47,465 bases of DNA from Pelargonium tetragonum (taxonomy: Eukaryota > Streptophyta > Magnoliopsida > Geraniales > Geraniaceae), in assembly GCA_036897445.1 (NCBI GenBank), contig JAYMTL010000148.1, forward strand, positions 1-47,465. Direction: 5' to 3'. The position numbers and the translations under genes are program-made. Every line of letters starts with the position of its first letter. Position 1 is the stretch's first letter. This document shows, piece by piece, positions 24,801 through 35,512 of the stretch. A model generated the notes under the pieces. The model was not told the DNA's origin. It saw only the letters and a list, made by a program, of their open reading frames with translations, and did not search any database.

Positions 24801-25860
24801 AGCATTCTAAAGGTACGGGTTTTTCGAAGTATATAGTTTTTTTTAACCTTCACAATAAGGGATGTACGGATCTAGCTTTTTAAGCCCGACTCTTGCTTAT
24901 TAAACCGAAATTCCTTTAAATTAAGAGTTTGCTAATTGGCAAAAATGCTATTGCTATACTTTCTCCCCCTCGAACTACTTATCCATGTGGAGGCTATACT
25001 TCAGTAACTTGTTTAAAACGGATTTAACTTGTCAAGAATTTCCTTTTTAGATATAATTCTAACGCTAGGGCGGGGGTCCCTATTAAATTTTTGTATAAAT
25101 AGCTTCTTAATACCCAATACCCTAAGAATATATACACTTCACTATAACAAAGCTAGAAACCCTTTTCTATCTAAATTCAGGGCGTCTCTGCCAAGATTCT
25201 CCTAGCAGCACAATTCGTATAAAAAAGAAGTGCGCATAAACTTTTAATGTAATGGGGATCCAAAACTCCACACTCCCATCCCTTTGTAGGAGGAAACCTT
25301 CTTCCTTTTGAAAACCAAATATTAAAGTACCAAAACCTCCTAAAATGAAAATCCGGAATTTACTCTATAACACTCTTGAAATAGCTGTTCCTTTTACACT
25401 GCATACTGTCTAGTTAGGAAATTTACATCCGGCTTTCCTATAAAAAACTTCTTGCTCTTCGCGGAGATTTTCTATACCCCAAAAATCTTCTGTCAAGCCC
25501 TCTTCAGGAAGCAAAAAAATGACTAAATAAAGGGTACCCTATGTATAATTCTCCCCCTTTATGGATTACCCTATTCTAGTTTTTCATAGAAATAAAGTTT
25601 ATAGCCGTAAAAAGAAGAATCACAGAAATACCCTATTAAGTGAACAAAACCAGTCAAAATTTTCTTGACTCAACTGATAAGCATTTCTTTTCTCTAAATT
25701 TTTATACCTCAGGAAATGTACGTTTACTCCTAAAACACCAAAAACTGGAATTTAGAACTCTTAATTACTACTAAACTTTACAACAAGTTTTTCTTGATTA
25801 GAGAGACTTGTGCCCATAGCCGCGGGGATTTGGTAAAACTCGAGTTTCTAAAAGTAAAGC
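18851..25860. other. gene-free spacer, 7 kb
   Basis: Small frames at 19633-19902 (+, 89 codons), 20391-20594 (-), 21676-21873 (+), 23353-23547 (+), 23436-23636 (+) and 24668-24883 (+) show no family I recognise. Palindromic GC words include TAGAGG-ggtt-CCTCTA (24002-24017) and GAGGGCCCTC (24137-24146). Short matches to conserved small-subunit rRNA words at 20476 and 25810 are treated under findings. No RNA gene can be drawn from them. Confidence 0.6.
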
Positions 25861-25934
25861 TCATACTAAGGAAGATTCGAACCCGTGTCTTTTTCTGAAA
25901 AGTTTTCTTTCAATTGAGATAAAATAAAAGGGAC
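25861..25934 (-). pseudogene. trnE: tRNA relic, trnE-UUC-like
   Basis: On the minus strand from 25934 the sequence starts GTCCCTT, the acceptor strand of plant mitochondrial tRNA-Glu. It continues through a D-arm-like TCTCAATTGAAAGA and CTTTTCA, which carries the TTC anticodon, to AAGACACGGGTTCGA, the variable region and T arm of trnE. Total length is 74 nt, against 72 for the normal gene. The acceptor 3' strand and the T-stem 3' strand no longer pair, and the anticodon stem is poor, so it should not fold or work as a tRNA. The next tRNA-like piece is 0.8 kb downstream on the same strand. A relic of another tRNA, or a composite, cannot be excluded. Confidence 0.45.
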
Positions 25935-26737
25935 ACAAGAAATCTGGGTAAGGATACTTCTTACAGGTGCGAAAGGGGTGTCTAATACAAAACAAGAAGT
26001 TAGCCTCTCTCTTACCGAGGTCGGGGTCGGGAGTTGAATTATTATACAAATTCAATTATAATGGGTACCTCTTAGAGAGAGTCCTTAGACTTGCCCTTGT
26101 GAATTTAACAACATTAGGTTTACTAAATTACTAAATTTATAATAAAAGACTTTTTAAAGAATAGGCCTTACTTTTCACTAACCACCTAAAGAAAAAAAGA
26201 ATAGGAACAACCCCTTGTAATAGTTAATAGTAATTTGCTTAAAGATAATAAAAATATACGCATACCTTGGGCAGAACCTTAGCTTATTGATATTTGTTTC
26301 TTGTAACAAGTTTCTGTGATTAGCTACAAAAAAAGAAAATACAAATGACAGCCCCGGGAGTTCTCTGTTTAGAGAATAAAAGCCCCACCAAGAGGTTTGT
26401 AATCCTAAGCTCGTTAATTAGGCTATTTATTTTGCAGGGGATTTTAGTATAGTACAGTAGAGCATCAGTACCCCTTCTTTAGGATAGGCTCTTACAAGGG
26501 GAACCCCTTTCTCTTAGAAGTTAAGAACTCCCAAAAAGCTACTCGAGAAGACACGTTAAAAAAAGGATCTACTTTGCCGTTTAACACACAACAACCCTAG
26601 TTTTGCCGATGCTTAGTAAAAATCCTTTTGTCCTTTATCGTAGATTAGTAAGAGCTTACGAGAACTTGGTTTAGAAAAAGCAGGGTATTACAAGACTTTA
26701 TCTCACACCAACTCAGGGCTAACTTTGTAAAAACTTT

Positions 26738-26809
26738 AAGTTAGTACGGTTCGAACCAACGCCATACACTTATTTAACAAAGAATACTCTACCTCATTCT
26801 TCGATTCAG
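26738..26809 (-). pseudogene. tRNA-like relic, possibly trnN-GUU
   Basis: On the minus strand GGTAGAG (D arm, 26793-26787) is followed by ATTCT-TTGTTAA-ATAAG, a five-pair anticodon stem with one mismatch and anticodon GTT. Then, at the right distance, comes GGTTCGAACC (26757-26748). This order and spacing match tRNA-Asn. Acceptor pairing is not visible. The T-arm word is itself a 10-nt palindrome, and CTAACTT/AAGTTAG (26719-26725 and 26738-26744) forms a 7-bp hairpin overlapping its 3' end, so coincidence is possible. Confidence 0.3.
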
Positions 26810-26823
26810 AAAAGAGCTAAGGA

Positions 26824-27719
26824 CTCCAAAGAATATAAAAAGGCGGAGCCCCCTTTTCTTTCTACAAATACCTAGTCCTCCGGATTGTTAAGCCTATAGT
26901 TCTAGCTACTATGGAGATCCTTTAATAATTAATAAGTGGAACTAGAAAACCTTTGTCTTTTATTTAAAAAGAATTCCATTCCTTGTTTAGTAGTAGTAGA
27001 TCTCTCCATACCGAATCAGAATTGAGGAAAACCATTAGAAGTACCTTATCAAATCCTATAACCCGCTTCTAAAAGATTTGACTTAGGAAACCTACCCTCA
27101 AAAGAATTTGAATATAAAAAATCTGTTGAATGCGGAGGCCTTTTTAAATACAATACTTAGAAAAAGAATCTACCCCAATTCCACTTGTATACCGGGGCTA
27201 CCTCTTATCTCCGGAAATATACTGAGAATGACTATCAGACTCCTCTATCCCTTAAACTTTAGACACCTGCTAAAGTCCAGTAAAATTAGACTCAGAGGGG
27301 CCACTACTATTATAGAAAAAACCTTTTAACATTAGTAAAATAGTAAAAAAATTCCTTAACTTTTATTCCTTTAATGCCTTTCATCAGAATATACAAAAGA
27401 ATCTTAATTAGAGCATAGAGTGTATGATCATTTACGTATGCTAAAACACAAATGAGTGTGACCTGCCCCTCCTTTATATTATAGGACTTAATCATTCCTA
27501 ACGCAAGCGCCTAACTAGACTTCTTAGATTTAGATGGTTTAGCGTATTCTAGACTTAAAAAAGAGAACTTCCTAGGGATAAAAAGGGCCCCTACTTACTA
27601 TTTTACAACTCCTACTCTTATTTCTAGATTAGAGACCCAGTACCCAGTTAGGGCTTATTTTTAGATTGAGATCCGGGGCTCTCCCTCGGTTAAACTTACC
27701 TTGTTTAAGAGATTGGCAG
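26824..27719. other. gene-free spacer
   Basis: Two unidentified small frames occur at 27108-27329 (+, 73 codons) and 27310-27495 (-, 61). A few GC words occur, for example near 26840 and 27560. Nothing else is recognised. Confidence 0.6.
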
Positions 27720-27960
27720 TTAAAAGATGATTAATTAAAACATAGGAAAGAAAATGCAGAAGAGGTGGACTTTTTTAAGAAAATTATAGCTATTAAAATT
27801 AAGAAGATAGTTATGTTATGTGTAAGAGTAAGAAGGGATACAGATACAGAGTAAGATTCCAGTTATATAGTTAAGAGCTACAAAGACAAATAGAATTTTA
27901 TCTATGAGTGTAGGTATGTATAAGAAATAGGGAGGAGTCTGACAAGAAGTCCGCAGTAGG
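27720..27960 (+). other. lysine-rich protein-like island, unidentified
   Basis: The plus strand turns purine-rich. A frame of about 44 codons from 27734 includes KENAEEVDFFKKIIAIKIKK and ends in RDTDTE before a stop. It has no ATG near its start, so it is not in itself a gene. The bias equals that of the minus strand of the islands at 2750, 7430 and 40190, meaning the opposite orientation. I cannot name a family. Confidence 0.25.
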
Positions 27961-29033
27961 GTACAAAGGGGATAAAAACAGCTATTCCCGAGTTAAAGTT
28001 TTTCCTGTTCTTATGGTTATAAGGTGAGGTTAACTATACTGATAATTACTAAAATTCTTCGCTGCGCTACAGTCAGATACGATAACCCTTACAATCTCTC
28101 TAAGCAAGCTTACCTCTTTATATCAGTAACAACTAAAGCAAAAAAAGGAAGATTCCCAAAACAACTATACCTAATACACCAAAAGTATACTATAACGAAA
28201 ATAACTATAAAAAAACTCTAATTTATTAAAAAAGGTTCCGTTGAGAAGCCTTTTACGAACCTAAAAGCCCCTAGTTCTAGCCTCCATCTAGAAAGGAAAG
28301 CTACAGGACCCCTATTTTTTTGAATTTCTTTTAAGTAAAGGGACTAAGATAAAGAAACTTCATTTCTTTTTTACGAAATAAAAGAAACCCTTCCCTTCCG
28401 GATGTTAGGGATTCCGGTGAAACCTTACACTCTTGCAAAGACCTAATGAATTAACAAGGGGTACACTAGTAGGGGGTCCTTCTCCTGAATATAAGTTGAG
28501 AGACCTGTTTCCAGAAACTCGGCTCAATAAAAGGTAAAAACTTGCACCAGTCTATTAAAAAACCAGTGCTTGGTAGGCAAAACAGGGTTACCGTCTTAGA
28601 AAAAGGGAGCGCGTAGCAATCCCTTAATAGGAGCTTTTTCTTTTTATTATATACCTAAGGACTCCTGAAAAGTGCTTTAATTTATATAGGAAAAACTCAC
28701 GAAGAGGGGTGCCTTTAATAGAGCATTTTTAGGGACTCTGTTTAACCCAGAAATTGTTCAGCACTCCTCTCTCGAATAGAATCGTACTTGGTTAAGAAAA
28801 CTAGGGGAGGAAGCCTTCGCCTATGCTGTAAGATACAAGAAGAACTCCGCAGTATAAGGTTTGGACCTACAAGTTAAGTAAGAAGCAGGTATTCTGAAGA
28901 GGAAAGGTCTAGCTCTAAAAAGAGGCCTGAAAGATTTTATAAGACCCATTTTGAGAAAACCAGGAACTCCTTAGAGAGTTACATAGTACAACATTAAGGA
29001 CAGATTTCTAACTTAAGGGGTTTAGGTTAGGCC
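27961..29033. other. gene-free spacer
   Basis: A 65-codon plus-strand frame (28024-28221) is basic and lysine-rich near its end but otherwise unrecognised. The sequence just upstream of the atp1 relic has no readable extension of that gene. Confidence 0.6.
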
Positions 29034-29159
29034 ATCAATCGAATTAGTAACTTTGAGAATCAGATTGCACTGGATCAGATAGGTAGAGTGCTTTCTGTGG
29101 GCGATGGTATCGCACGTGTTTCAGGTTTGAACTAGATTCAAGCCGGTGAAATGGTAGAG
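29034..29159 (+). pseudogene. atp1: atp1 fragment (mitochondrial F1 ATP synthase alpha subunit), decayed
   Basis: Forty-two codons align with the N-terminal beta-barrel domain of mitochondrial ATP synthase subunit alpha. INRISNF corresponds to ESRISNF of plant Atp1, QIGRVLSVGDGIARVSGLN follows, and after one in-frame TAG (29133-29135, at the position of a conserved Glu) comes IQAGEMVE. The homology stops abruptly on both sides. The expected continuation FASGVKG is absent, another TAG follows, and there is no start codon upstream. Only about a twelfth of the roughly 500-residue protein is present. The IQAGEMVE wording is mitochondrial; plastid AtpA has VMAGELVEF. Many third positions differ from angiosperm atp1, so it comes from a diverged lineage or a fast-evolving genome. 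It encodes no working product. Confidence 0.8.
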
Positions 29160-29599
29160 TAGGGGCCTTTAGAGCTTGTTATAGTAAAGAAAAGTCTAAG
29201 TCTACTAATTAATTCGAGAGCCCTCATTCTAAATTAAATACCGATAGTAGCTTATTAATTAAAACTTGAGGTCAAAATTCCCTTATACTCCTTTTTTATC
29301 CATTTATTTACTTATTTACTATAGTCAGGGTTAAATAAAGAAAAGGGGAGCCTACATATATACTCTAGGTAATGTAATTAAGATTTTTGGCTTAATTAAG
29401 ACAGATTGGGATATCTTTGAGGAAGCTAATTTAAGTAGGATTTTCCTCTTTTCTAGCTAGTAAATTATTCTCTTATCAATTTATAGAGCTCTCTTGTTAT
29501 CTCTATTAGAATAAGTTACAAAAAATTGTAGTGAATCCAAACTCGCAGTAAAGAGACTCTTGGAAGGGTTCTATGAGGTATTCTCAGTACAATACTTTA
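29160..29599. other. gene-free spacer between atp1 and Met tRNA-like relics
   Basis: The sequence downstream of the atp1 relic was read for continuation of that gene or an intron boundary; neither is seen. It is AT-rich background. Confidence 0.6.
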
Positions 29600-29668
29600 T
29601 AAATAAGGAATTGGCACGACACAGGCTTCATACATATAAAGCTTTAGGTTCGAATGGAGTCGTCATAG
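29600..29668 (+). pseudogene. tRNA-like relic with CAU anticodon (trnfM/trnM-like)
   Basis: AAGGAATTGG, then CAGGCTTCATAC, then AGGTTCGAAT occur in the order and nearly the spacing of plant mitochondrial tRNA-fMet (GAGGAATTGG..., CAGGCTCATGACC, CAGGTTCGAATCC). The CAT anticodon is in place. The anticodon stem is not complementary, the 3' T strand reads GGAGT instead of pairing with the 5' strand, and no acceptor helix is visible. It is a decayed tRNA at best. It lies 0.44 kb after the atp1 relic on the same strand. Confidence 0.3.
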
Positions 29669-31427
29669 TTTTTTCTAAAAATTTCATTTGTATATTCTGA
29701 TAACTTGTCCAATAAAATAATATAACAAACATTCTTTTTAGAAGAGAAAGTCCAGGAAAATTCCTTGTTATGTTATCGATCGAAGAAGTGTTTGGTATTA
29801 TATAATACTATATAGAATGTAAATTGAGTAAGACTTTTGACTGATAACTAACCTTTCCTTGACCCTCATAAATTCTCAATTATGTATTAAACGACGACTA
29901 AATTGTAATAACGATACCATTCAAACCCTTGCCATATCCTGTAATTCGACTCTGTTTGAATTTTATGGAAACCTCACCGCTTAGACTTAACTGACATAAT
30001 TAGTTAAAGATGTAGACAAATCCTTTATCAAAGTAATTTCGTTGTCGATAAACTACTTTGCTTGTTGTATTCTTGGGTGCCGTCATTAGGCTAATCTTGC
30101 ATTAAAAGAGGGATGTAGGATTTTCCCTCCTAAGCCACCTAATTTTAGATCTCGTCTGATATCTTTTACCTGTATTAGGTACCAAAAAAGAGCAGGAAAC
30201 CCAGGTTCCTAAAAATCATCCTACAGATAAGAAAGAACCCTAGAATAAATAAAAATGAAAAGCTTGACTTGTAAGCCAATTGTCTTGTATTTTCAGCGGA
30301 AAACTGCTTGACTAAGGAGATCCCTTGCTTATCTATTTTTAGTGAAATTTTGTGTTAAAATTAAACAGTAGAGAGATCCTTAGTTTTTAAGGGGTAATCC
30401 TTAACTAGTTAAAATAGGACCCTCTTGAACCCGTGTTATAAAAGAAAGGTGGGGCTCAATATTAATTAAATGGAAGTGGAAAATAGGGTTTTTAGAAGGC
30501 CCTGAATAGAATTTCAAACGATTCTTTCTTTGTTAAGTGATTTAGCTGCACAAGCACAACCCTTAGTGTTTCGGGAGGAATTACCATACAAGGAGTATAT
30601 AAACAAAAGAAAAGACTTTTCAGAATATAGTTTTTAAGTGTTTAGGATATAATATAGACTAATAGACTAAGCTGTGGGGTACGGGAGTAAAATAAATCTT
30701 TAAATTAAATTGTGCAAAAGCAAGACTATCGAAATTGGGGCTCTTTTTACTAGTAAGTACAGTATATTAGAACTGGAAGATTATTCCAAGGACTTAAAGA
30801 GAGGGACTTGATTAAACATCTATAGCTAAGAAGACTTATAAAAAAAGGTAAGCTACGCAAAAGGCTGTTAGGAGTTTCCTCCTAATAAGGATCAGAACAA
30901 CTTTTATTAGAAAATTTATAGATAAATTAGAATTAAGCGGGGTTTGCTTATAAACGAGTAGGAAACTTCTTAATTAGATAATACAAGCTATAAAAACTCC
31001 AACGGGGATATAACATATCGCACTCTTTTAGGGAGTGACGGGAATTCCCCTTTATAAAAATTTTAGAGGGCCTTTCTGTATTCGTAATTCGTCGTTAAGA
31101 GAGTTGCACTAAATTTTCCTGCTTGCATCTGAAATCAAGGACTTGTGGTCTTAAATATTCCCGGAAATTTATACAGGTTTCGGGACATTTTTCATTTAGT
31201 ACTAGAAACAGATACTTGAAGCGGCCCTTTTTGATATTAATTATTAGTACAAGCGCTCTGACAAGGAGTTTGGAAAGGCCTAGCTTCTGCTTAAAAATAA
31301 AATGAGAGATTCAAGCTATATATATTGAAGACAAGTGTCGGATTTGTACTTACCTATTCGATTAAGGAGAAACTCCAAAAGCCTTACCTGTTAAAAAGTA
31401 GCAAGAACTAAAAAAGTAAAGAATATT
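29669..31427. other. gene-free spacer
   Basis: A perfect 14-nt palindrome gtattatataatac lies at 29795-29808, and a 7-bp inverted repeat CAAAGTA/TACTTTG at 30029-30060. GGGAATTCCC lies at 31040-31049. A 60-codon frame (31123-31305, +) is unidentified. Confidence 0.6.
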
Positions 31428-31500
31428 CTATGGAAAACTTTACCTTTTTTAAGTAAAGGCCAGTCACAATACTATAATAATTGAAATCCTCTTTCCATAG
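31428..31500. other. 73-nt three-stem structure, tRNA-sized but not a tRNA
   Basis: CTATGGAAA (31428-31436) and TTTCCATAG (31492-31500) close a 73-nt segment with nine perfect pairs. Inside are CTTTAC/GTAAAG with a 9-nt loop (31438-31458) and CAAT/ATTG with a 9-nt loop (31467-31483). The outline is a cloverleaf lacking a T arm, but no conserved tRNA bases (TTCRA, the GG of the D loop) are present. It may be a tRNA-like processing signal, a strongly altered tRNA, or a chance nesting of small inverted repeats. Confidence 0.3.
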
Positions 31501-32376
31501 TAAACGAGATTTGCTTTATTGGACTTAGTCATTAGGGATATTCCTTAATTTAGGTGAAAGATTTTTATAAATTTGATTTGTATTATACTTATTCTGAATG
31601 AGTCCTTTCTAAATAAAGGTAAAAAAACTACAAGATAAGGAAGAAATGCCCCCTTTTTAGTTATACAAGTAAAAACCCCTTTAACCCGGGTAAGAAGTAA
31701 TTCCTCGGATAAGGTACTCTATAAGGGATACTTGTGCTATACCCAATTTGTGGTTAAATTTAAATTAAACTAGAGTGCAGCATCTAGAGGGTTCTTAGGT
31801 TACAGTATAATCTGGTGGCATCGTGTTAAGTTCGACTTTTAAGACTCCAAGATATATCCATTTTATTTTAAATTGAGTGCTTTCTCGTAGCCCCTCCTTG
31901 TACTCCGGTAAGTCTCTCTCAAAAATATCTGACTAATCCCAGTATATATAACTTAAAAAACAACTTTATTTTCATTTTAAACATCTGAACATTACCTACT
32001 TAGCCAACTCCTTTATTTATAACCAACGAGAAGTCTAACACAAGTATAGCTTTTTTAACAATTCTATACTAAATCGAGTTAATCAGTAAACTAATCCACA
32101 TTAAATTTTTAGAACAATGCAAGGAAAGGTGTGAGACTCCCTTCAATAATACTAATGGAGAGAAGAGTTGCGGGGGTTCTTATGAAATTTTAAAGGGGGA
32201 AAGTCTCAAAGTCAGGAATAATGAAGTAGGTATAGTAGATCCAAAATTTTAGTTTTTATGGCGAGTTTTTTTACACTGAATATCGAAAAGTGTTTATCCT
32301 AATATGATTTTTCACAGAGTCTTGTCTTAGAATAGAGTCAGCGTTTCTTGTTAAATTTGAACCGACAGCTTTATTT
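31501..32376. other. gene-free spacer
   Basis: Nothing is recognised apart from background. Near 31810-31845 a T-arm-like helix (ttaag-ttcgact-tttaa) appears without the rest of a tRNA. Confidence 0.6.
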
Positions 32377-32408
32377 ACTTTCTAAAGGGAGATGCCCCTT
32401 TAGAAAGT
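32377..32408. repeat. 13-bp perfect hairpin with GGG/CCC core
   Basis: ACTTTCTAAAGGG (32377-32389) and CCCTTTAGAAAGT (32396-32408) are exact inverted copies around a 6-nt loop, agatgc. By my estimate such a stem is expected far less than once in a window of this size and composition. Its core is the AAAGGG..CCCTTT word found across the window. No gene ends nearby, so it is a candidate mobile palindrome or RNA-end structure, not a proven terminator. Confidence 0.7.
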
Positions 32409-35400
32409 CATTTTAAGAGGAAGACTTTCTGGAGTATGGGGGAGTTCCCTCCTTTTAATTAAGTAGTTATTTTGCCGATTTTCTCTTATTCAGTATTTAA
32501 ATTTCCATAAGACTCGATTCCTTTTTTGATATAAGCACCCCTTTAGTTTTTTCGCCGCTTGTACTTCTCCTAAGTATAAAATAGGGATAAAAGGAACCCC
32601 GAATTAATTTCAGGAACGTGTAATGACAGAAAGTTTTATCTATTTATATTGTAAAGCACCCATAAGGAGAAGCAAAACTCCCGTAGTAAAAAAATGTCAG
32701 GGTATTCTTAGCAAGTTCCAAATTATACAGATTGAACTGCTTTTACTAGTTAAGTGCGGGTTTAATTTAAATGTGAGTGAAAGTTTCCCTAAATGAGATT
32801 TTGCAACTTCCCTTGTGGTGGAATGTAAGAGGAGCCCTCTCAGTTTCCCTTTATTGTAACAGAATTTCGTAGGATAGCTCTTTTTATCTAGGAACTCGCC
32901 CATATATCAATATATAATTGAGTTTTACCTTATGTCAACCAGGAACCTAAAAACGACACTTTTGCGCAATTAGAAGAACTTATATCGATATATTTGTATC
33001 GGGTCATCTGGCTCGATTTTGAACCCCCGTTTATACGTTTAAACATAGAAATCCTGTTATATTATATGGCAGGATTGCATTAGAGGGAATAGGTAAAGCT
33101 TTGCGAGTAAGAGTATATAAATACTTGTAATAAGGGCCCGTTTAAGTCAGATAGATTTACTAGGAAGATTTTGTTGAGATTTCACAGGAAAAGGCTTGGG
33201 AAAGGAAATAAGGTTTTAAAAAGAGGCTTAAGTTAGTAAAGTTTTTGCAGGGGTCATTTCATTAAGTTACCCAGAAAAGCTTTTAAAGCTACACAATAGA
33301 CTTTTTTTAGAGATTCCAATGAGCTCACATCCTGACCCACAACTTCTGATAAGACTTATAGGGCGGATTCTATGTGTTTTCCTTAGTTATTACAAAAAGT
33401 TAGTTTTTTAACGCAATTAGTAGATACTTACAGACTTTTCCTTTAAAATTCTTGGGTATATTTGATAATGTTTACTCTTGCTTTACTTAATAGTCGCTAC
33501 CTTGTGTGGAAAAGACAGCGCCCTATTCTATTACTTTTTCGTATAAGCACAGCTATTTAGTCTAAAGTTATTTTTAACAAAAACCGAGCCCCAATTCTTA
33601 TTTTTATACTCTGAAAGAGCAACCTAGGACCCCGGTGCTTAAACTATATTTATATAATAACAAGAATACAAACGAAGCTCTCATTTCCTCGGCGGGCCCA
33701 CACTCAAAGGTACATTTTCTACTATCAAACTGACTACTGACTAAAGAGCACATATTTCTTTATTTTATTAATAAAGGGGTAGCAGCTCCCGGAACTCTCT
33801 ATATCGAGTAAATCTAAGTTTAAAGATTAAGAGACTCTCTGTGCCTTATGGGAGAAGCTCGTTACATTGAAGGCTTCATATTCTAGTTTTACCTGCTATC
33901 AGGGAAGTTTACTATGGGAAGCCCCATCTCAAAGTTCTGAATAATGTTAACGAAGCTTTTTAACCCCTTTTTACAGCAATAGAGTAGAGCTCTTTATCAC
34001 TCACATAAGCCCGCTTGTTCAAAACTCACAGGAAAAGACAGAACGGTATAAAAAAAGGATTTGTAGTTATATTCACAAGTTACAAGCTTAGAGAAACGTA
34101 TTTAAGTTCTTGTGAAAGGGCGGTATTAGGAACTATACAAAATACAAAAGAGATTTTAGGGATACTTATCCTGTGTTTGATACTATCTTTCCCCTTTTTA
34201 CATGCGAGATTCTAAGAATTACTTATTATATCAGAGTTCGGCTATTTTTTTTTTTCTTCATAGCCCCTTAGTTTTATGCTCTTTATTATATCTATATATA
34301 TATATTTTTTTTCTAATACTCAAATAACCCCTTCTTTCTTTGACCTCGATTCGTTAGAAAAATAAAAAGACTTTGAACTTTGTAGCGCGAAGACCCCATG
34401 GATATCCGTAATCCAGTAAGAAACCCCAGGACCGCTTTACCGAGCATTTTTCTGCGGCCCTCTTGTTGTATAATGTATAAAAAAATCCCGGGGATTGCCT
34501 GCAACTTTCTAAGGATTAAAAATTTGCTGTAGGTTTTGTCTAAACTAATAAAGTATATAAGCAAAAATTTCTACAAGAGGCGCTAAAAGGAAACTTTAAA
34601 AGAATAAAAAAAAATCTCTCTTTTAAGCAAATTGTCTATACCTATACAACGGCTTTTCTTACGTTTTATGCCGGGATAGGAATTCATTTCTATGTTTAGA
34701 ATTAAAACCTGGATTAAGAAGATTCTGGAGAAAAATAGGGTCCATTTCCTAGGTGTTGCAGAACACTCCTAAAACCTTTAAAGAAGATAACCTAGCAGCA
34801 ATAGGAAACCCCCTTTAGTACTGAGTTAGAAATTGAATATCTGCTTTATTAAAGAGATTGGTATTTAATAAAATAATTTCATAATAGCTCTTCGGCAGGA
34901 TACTATGCAGAGAAAAAAGAACCTTAAACTTAATTAAGAGGCATCCACGTTACCACGCAGTAATTCAAATCAGGACGCCTCGAAAATACCTTTAGAGCTC
35001 GCAAGAAATTCGGGGTTCTCCTTGGCTTCTTTATGAAAATTTATAGAAAAATTTCTTCTTTATATACAAAAAGTGCTTATATCTCTATTCAGTAAAGGCC
35101 TCTTTAACCTTTGGGCAGTAAAACGGTCACTTCCCAAGTTTCAATTGAAAGGGTTTGAGAAGAAAAAAGAAGAGTACGCAGGTACGACAAGGGTTCCCTA
35201 AGAAAAAACCATGGGTCAAAGCACCCCTTTTTTCGCTTTTATGATGCTCGTAAAAGCCTACACTTACATGACAAAGAGTCTCCTAGAACGGGATTGTTCT
35301 ACAACTAAAAATTTTATACTACAAAGGCTTATTCTTTATCCATGTTTTTTCTGATAACGCTATTTCATGGATACTAACCTGATGCGTATTCTGAAATTTT

Positions 35401-35512
35401 ATATAGTAGAGACTATTGTCTTTAGCTTTTTTCAGTCAGATATATCTTCTAGCTTAAAAAGGAAATTACTTACTTCGGTTGGTGTTTATGAACTTTGATA
35501 CGGATATACACT
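32409..35512. other. gene-free spacer
   Basis: Unidentified small frames: 32697-32903 (-, 68 codons), 34015-34215 (+, 66) and 34313-34564 (-, 83). A TA run and T tracts lie at 34245-34312. AATCCC-g-GGGATT lies at 34484-34496. Confidence 0.6.

Noticed and set aside
28489-28524. minus-strand GAGCCGAG followed by CTG-GAAA-CAG, domain V-like
   Set aside because: The 3' strand that should close the helix is absent.
30424-30450. ACACGGGTTCAAG on the minus strand, like the T arm of trnE
   Set aside because: No anticodon or acceptor arm can be drawn around it.
33005-33035. CGGGGGTTCAAAATCG on the minus strand, T-arm-like
   Set aside because: The T stem does not pair and no tRNA body is present.
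34283-34312. TA and T tracts as a possible replication origin
   Set aside because: Simple AT tracts alone are ordinary in this composition and no other origin feature is seen.
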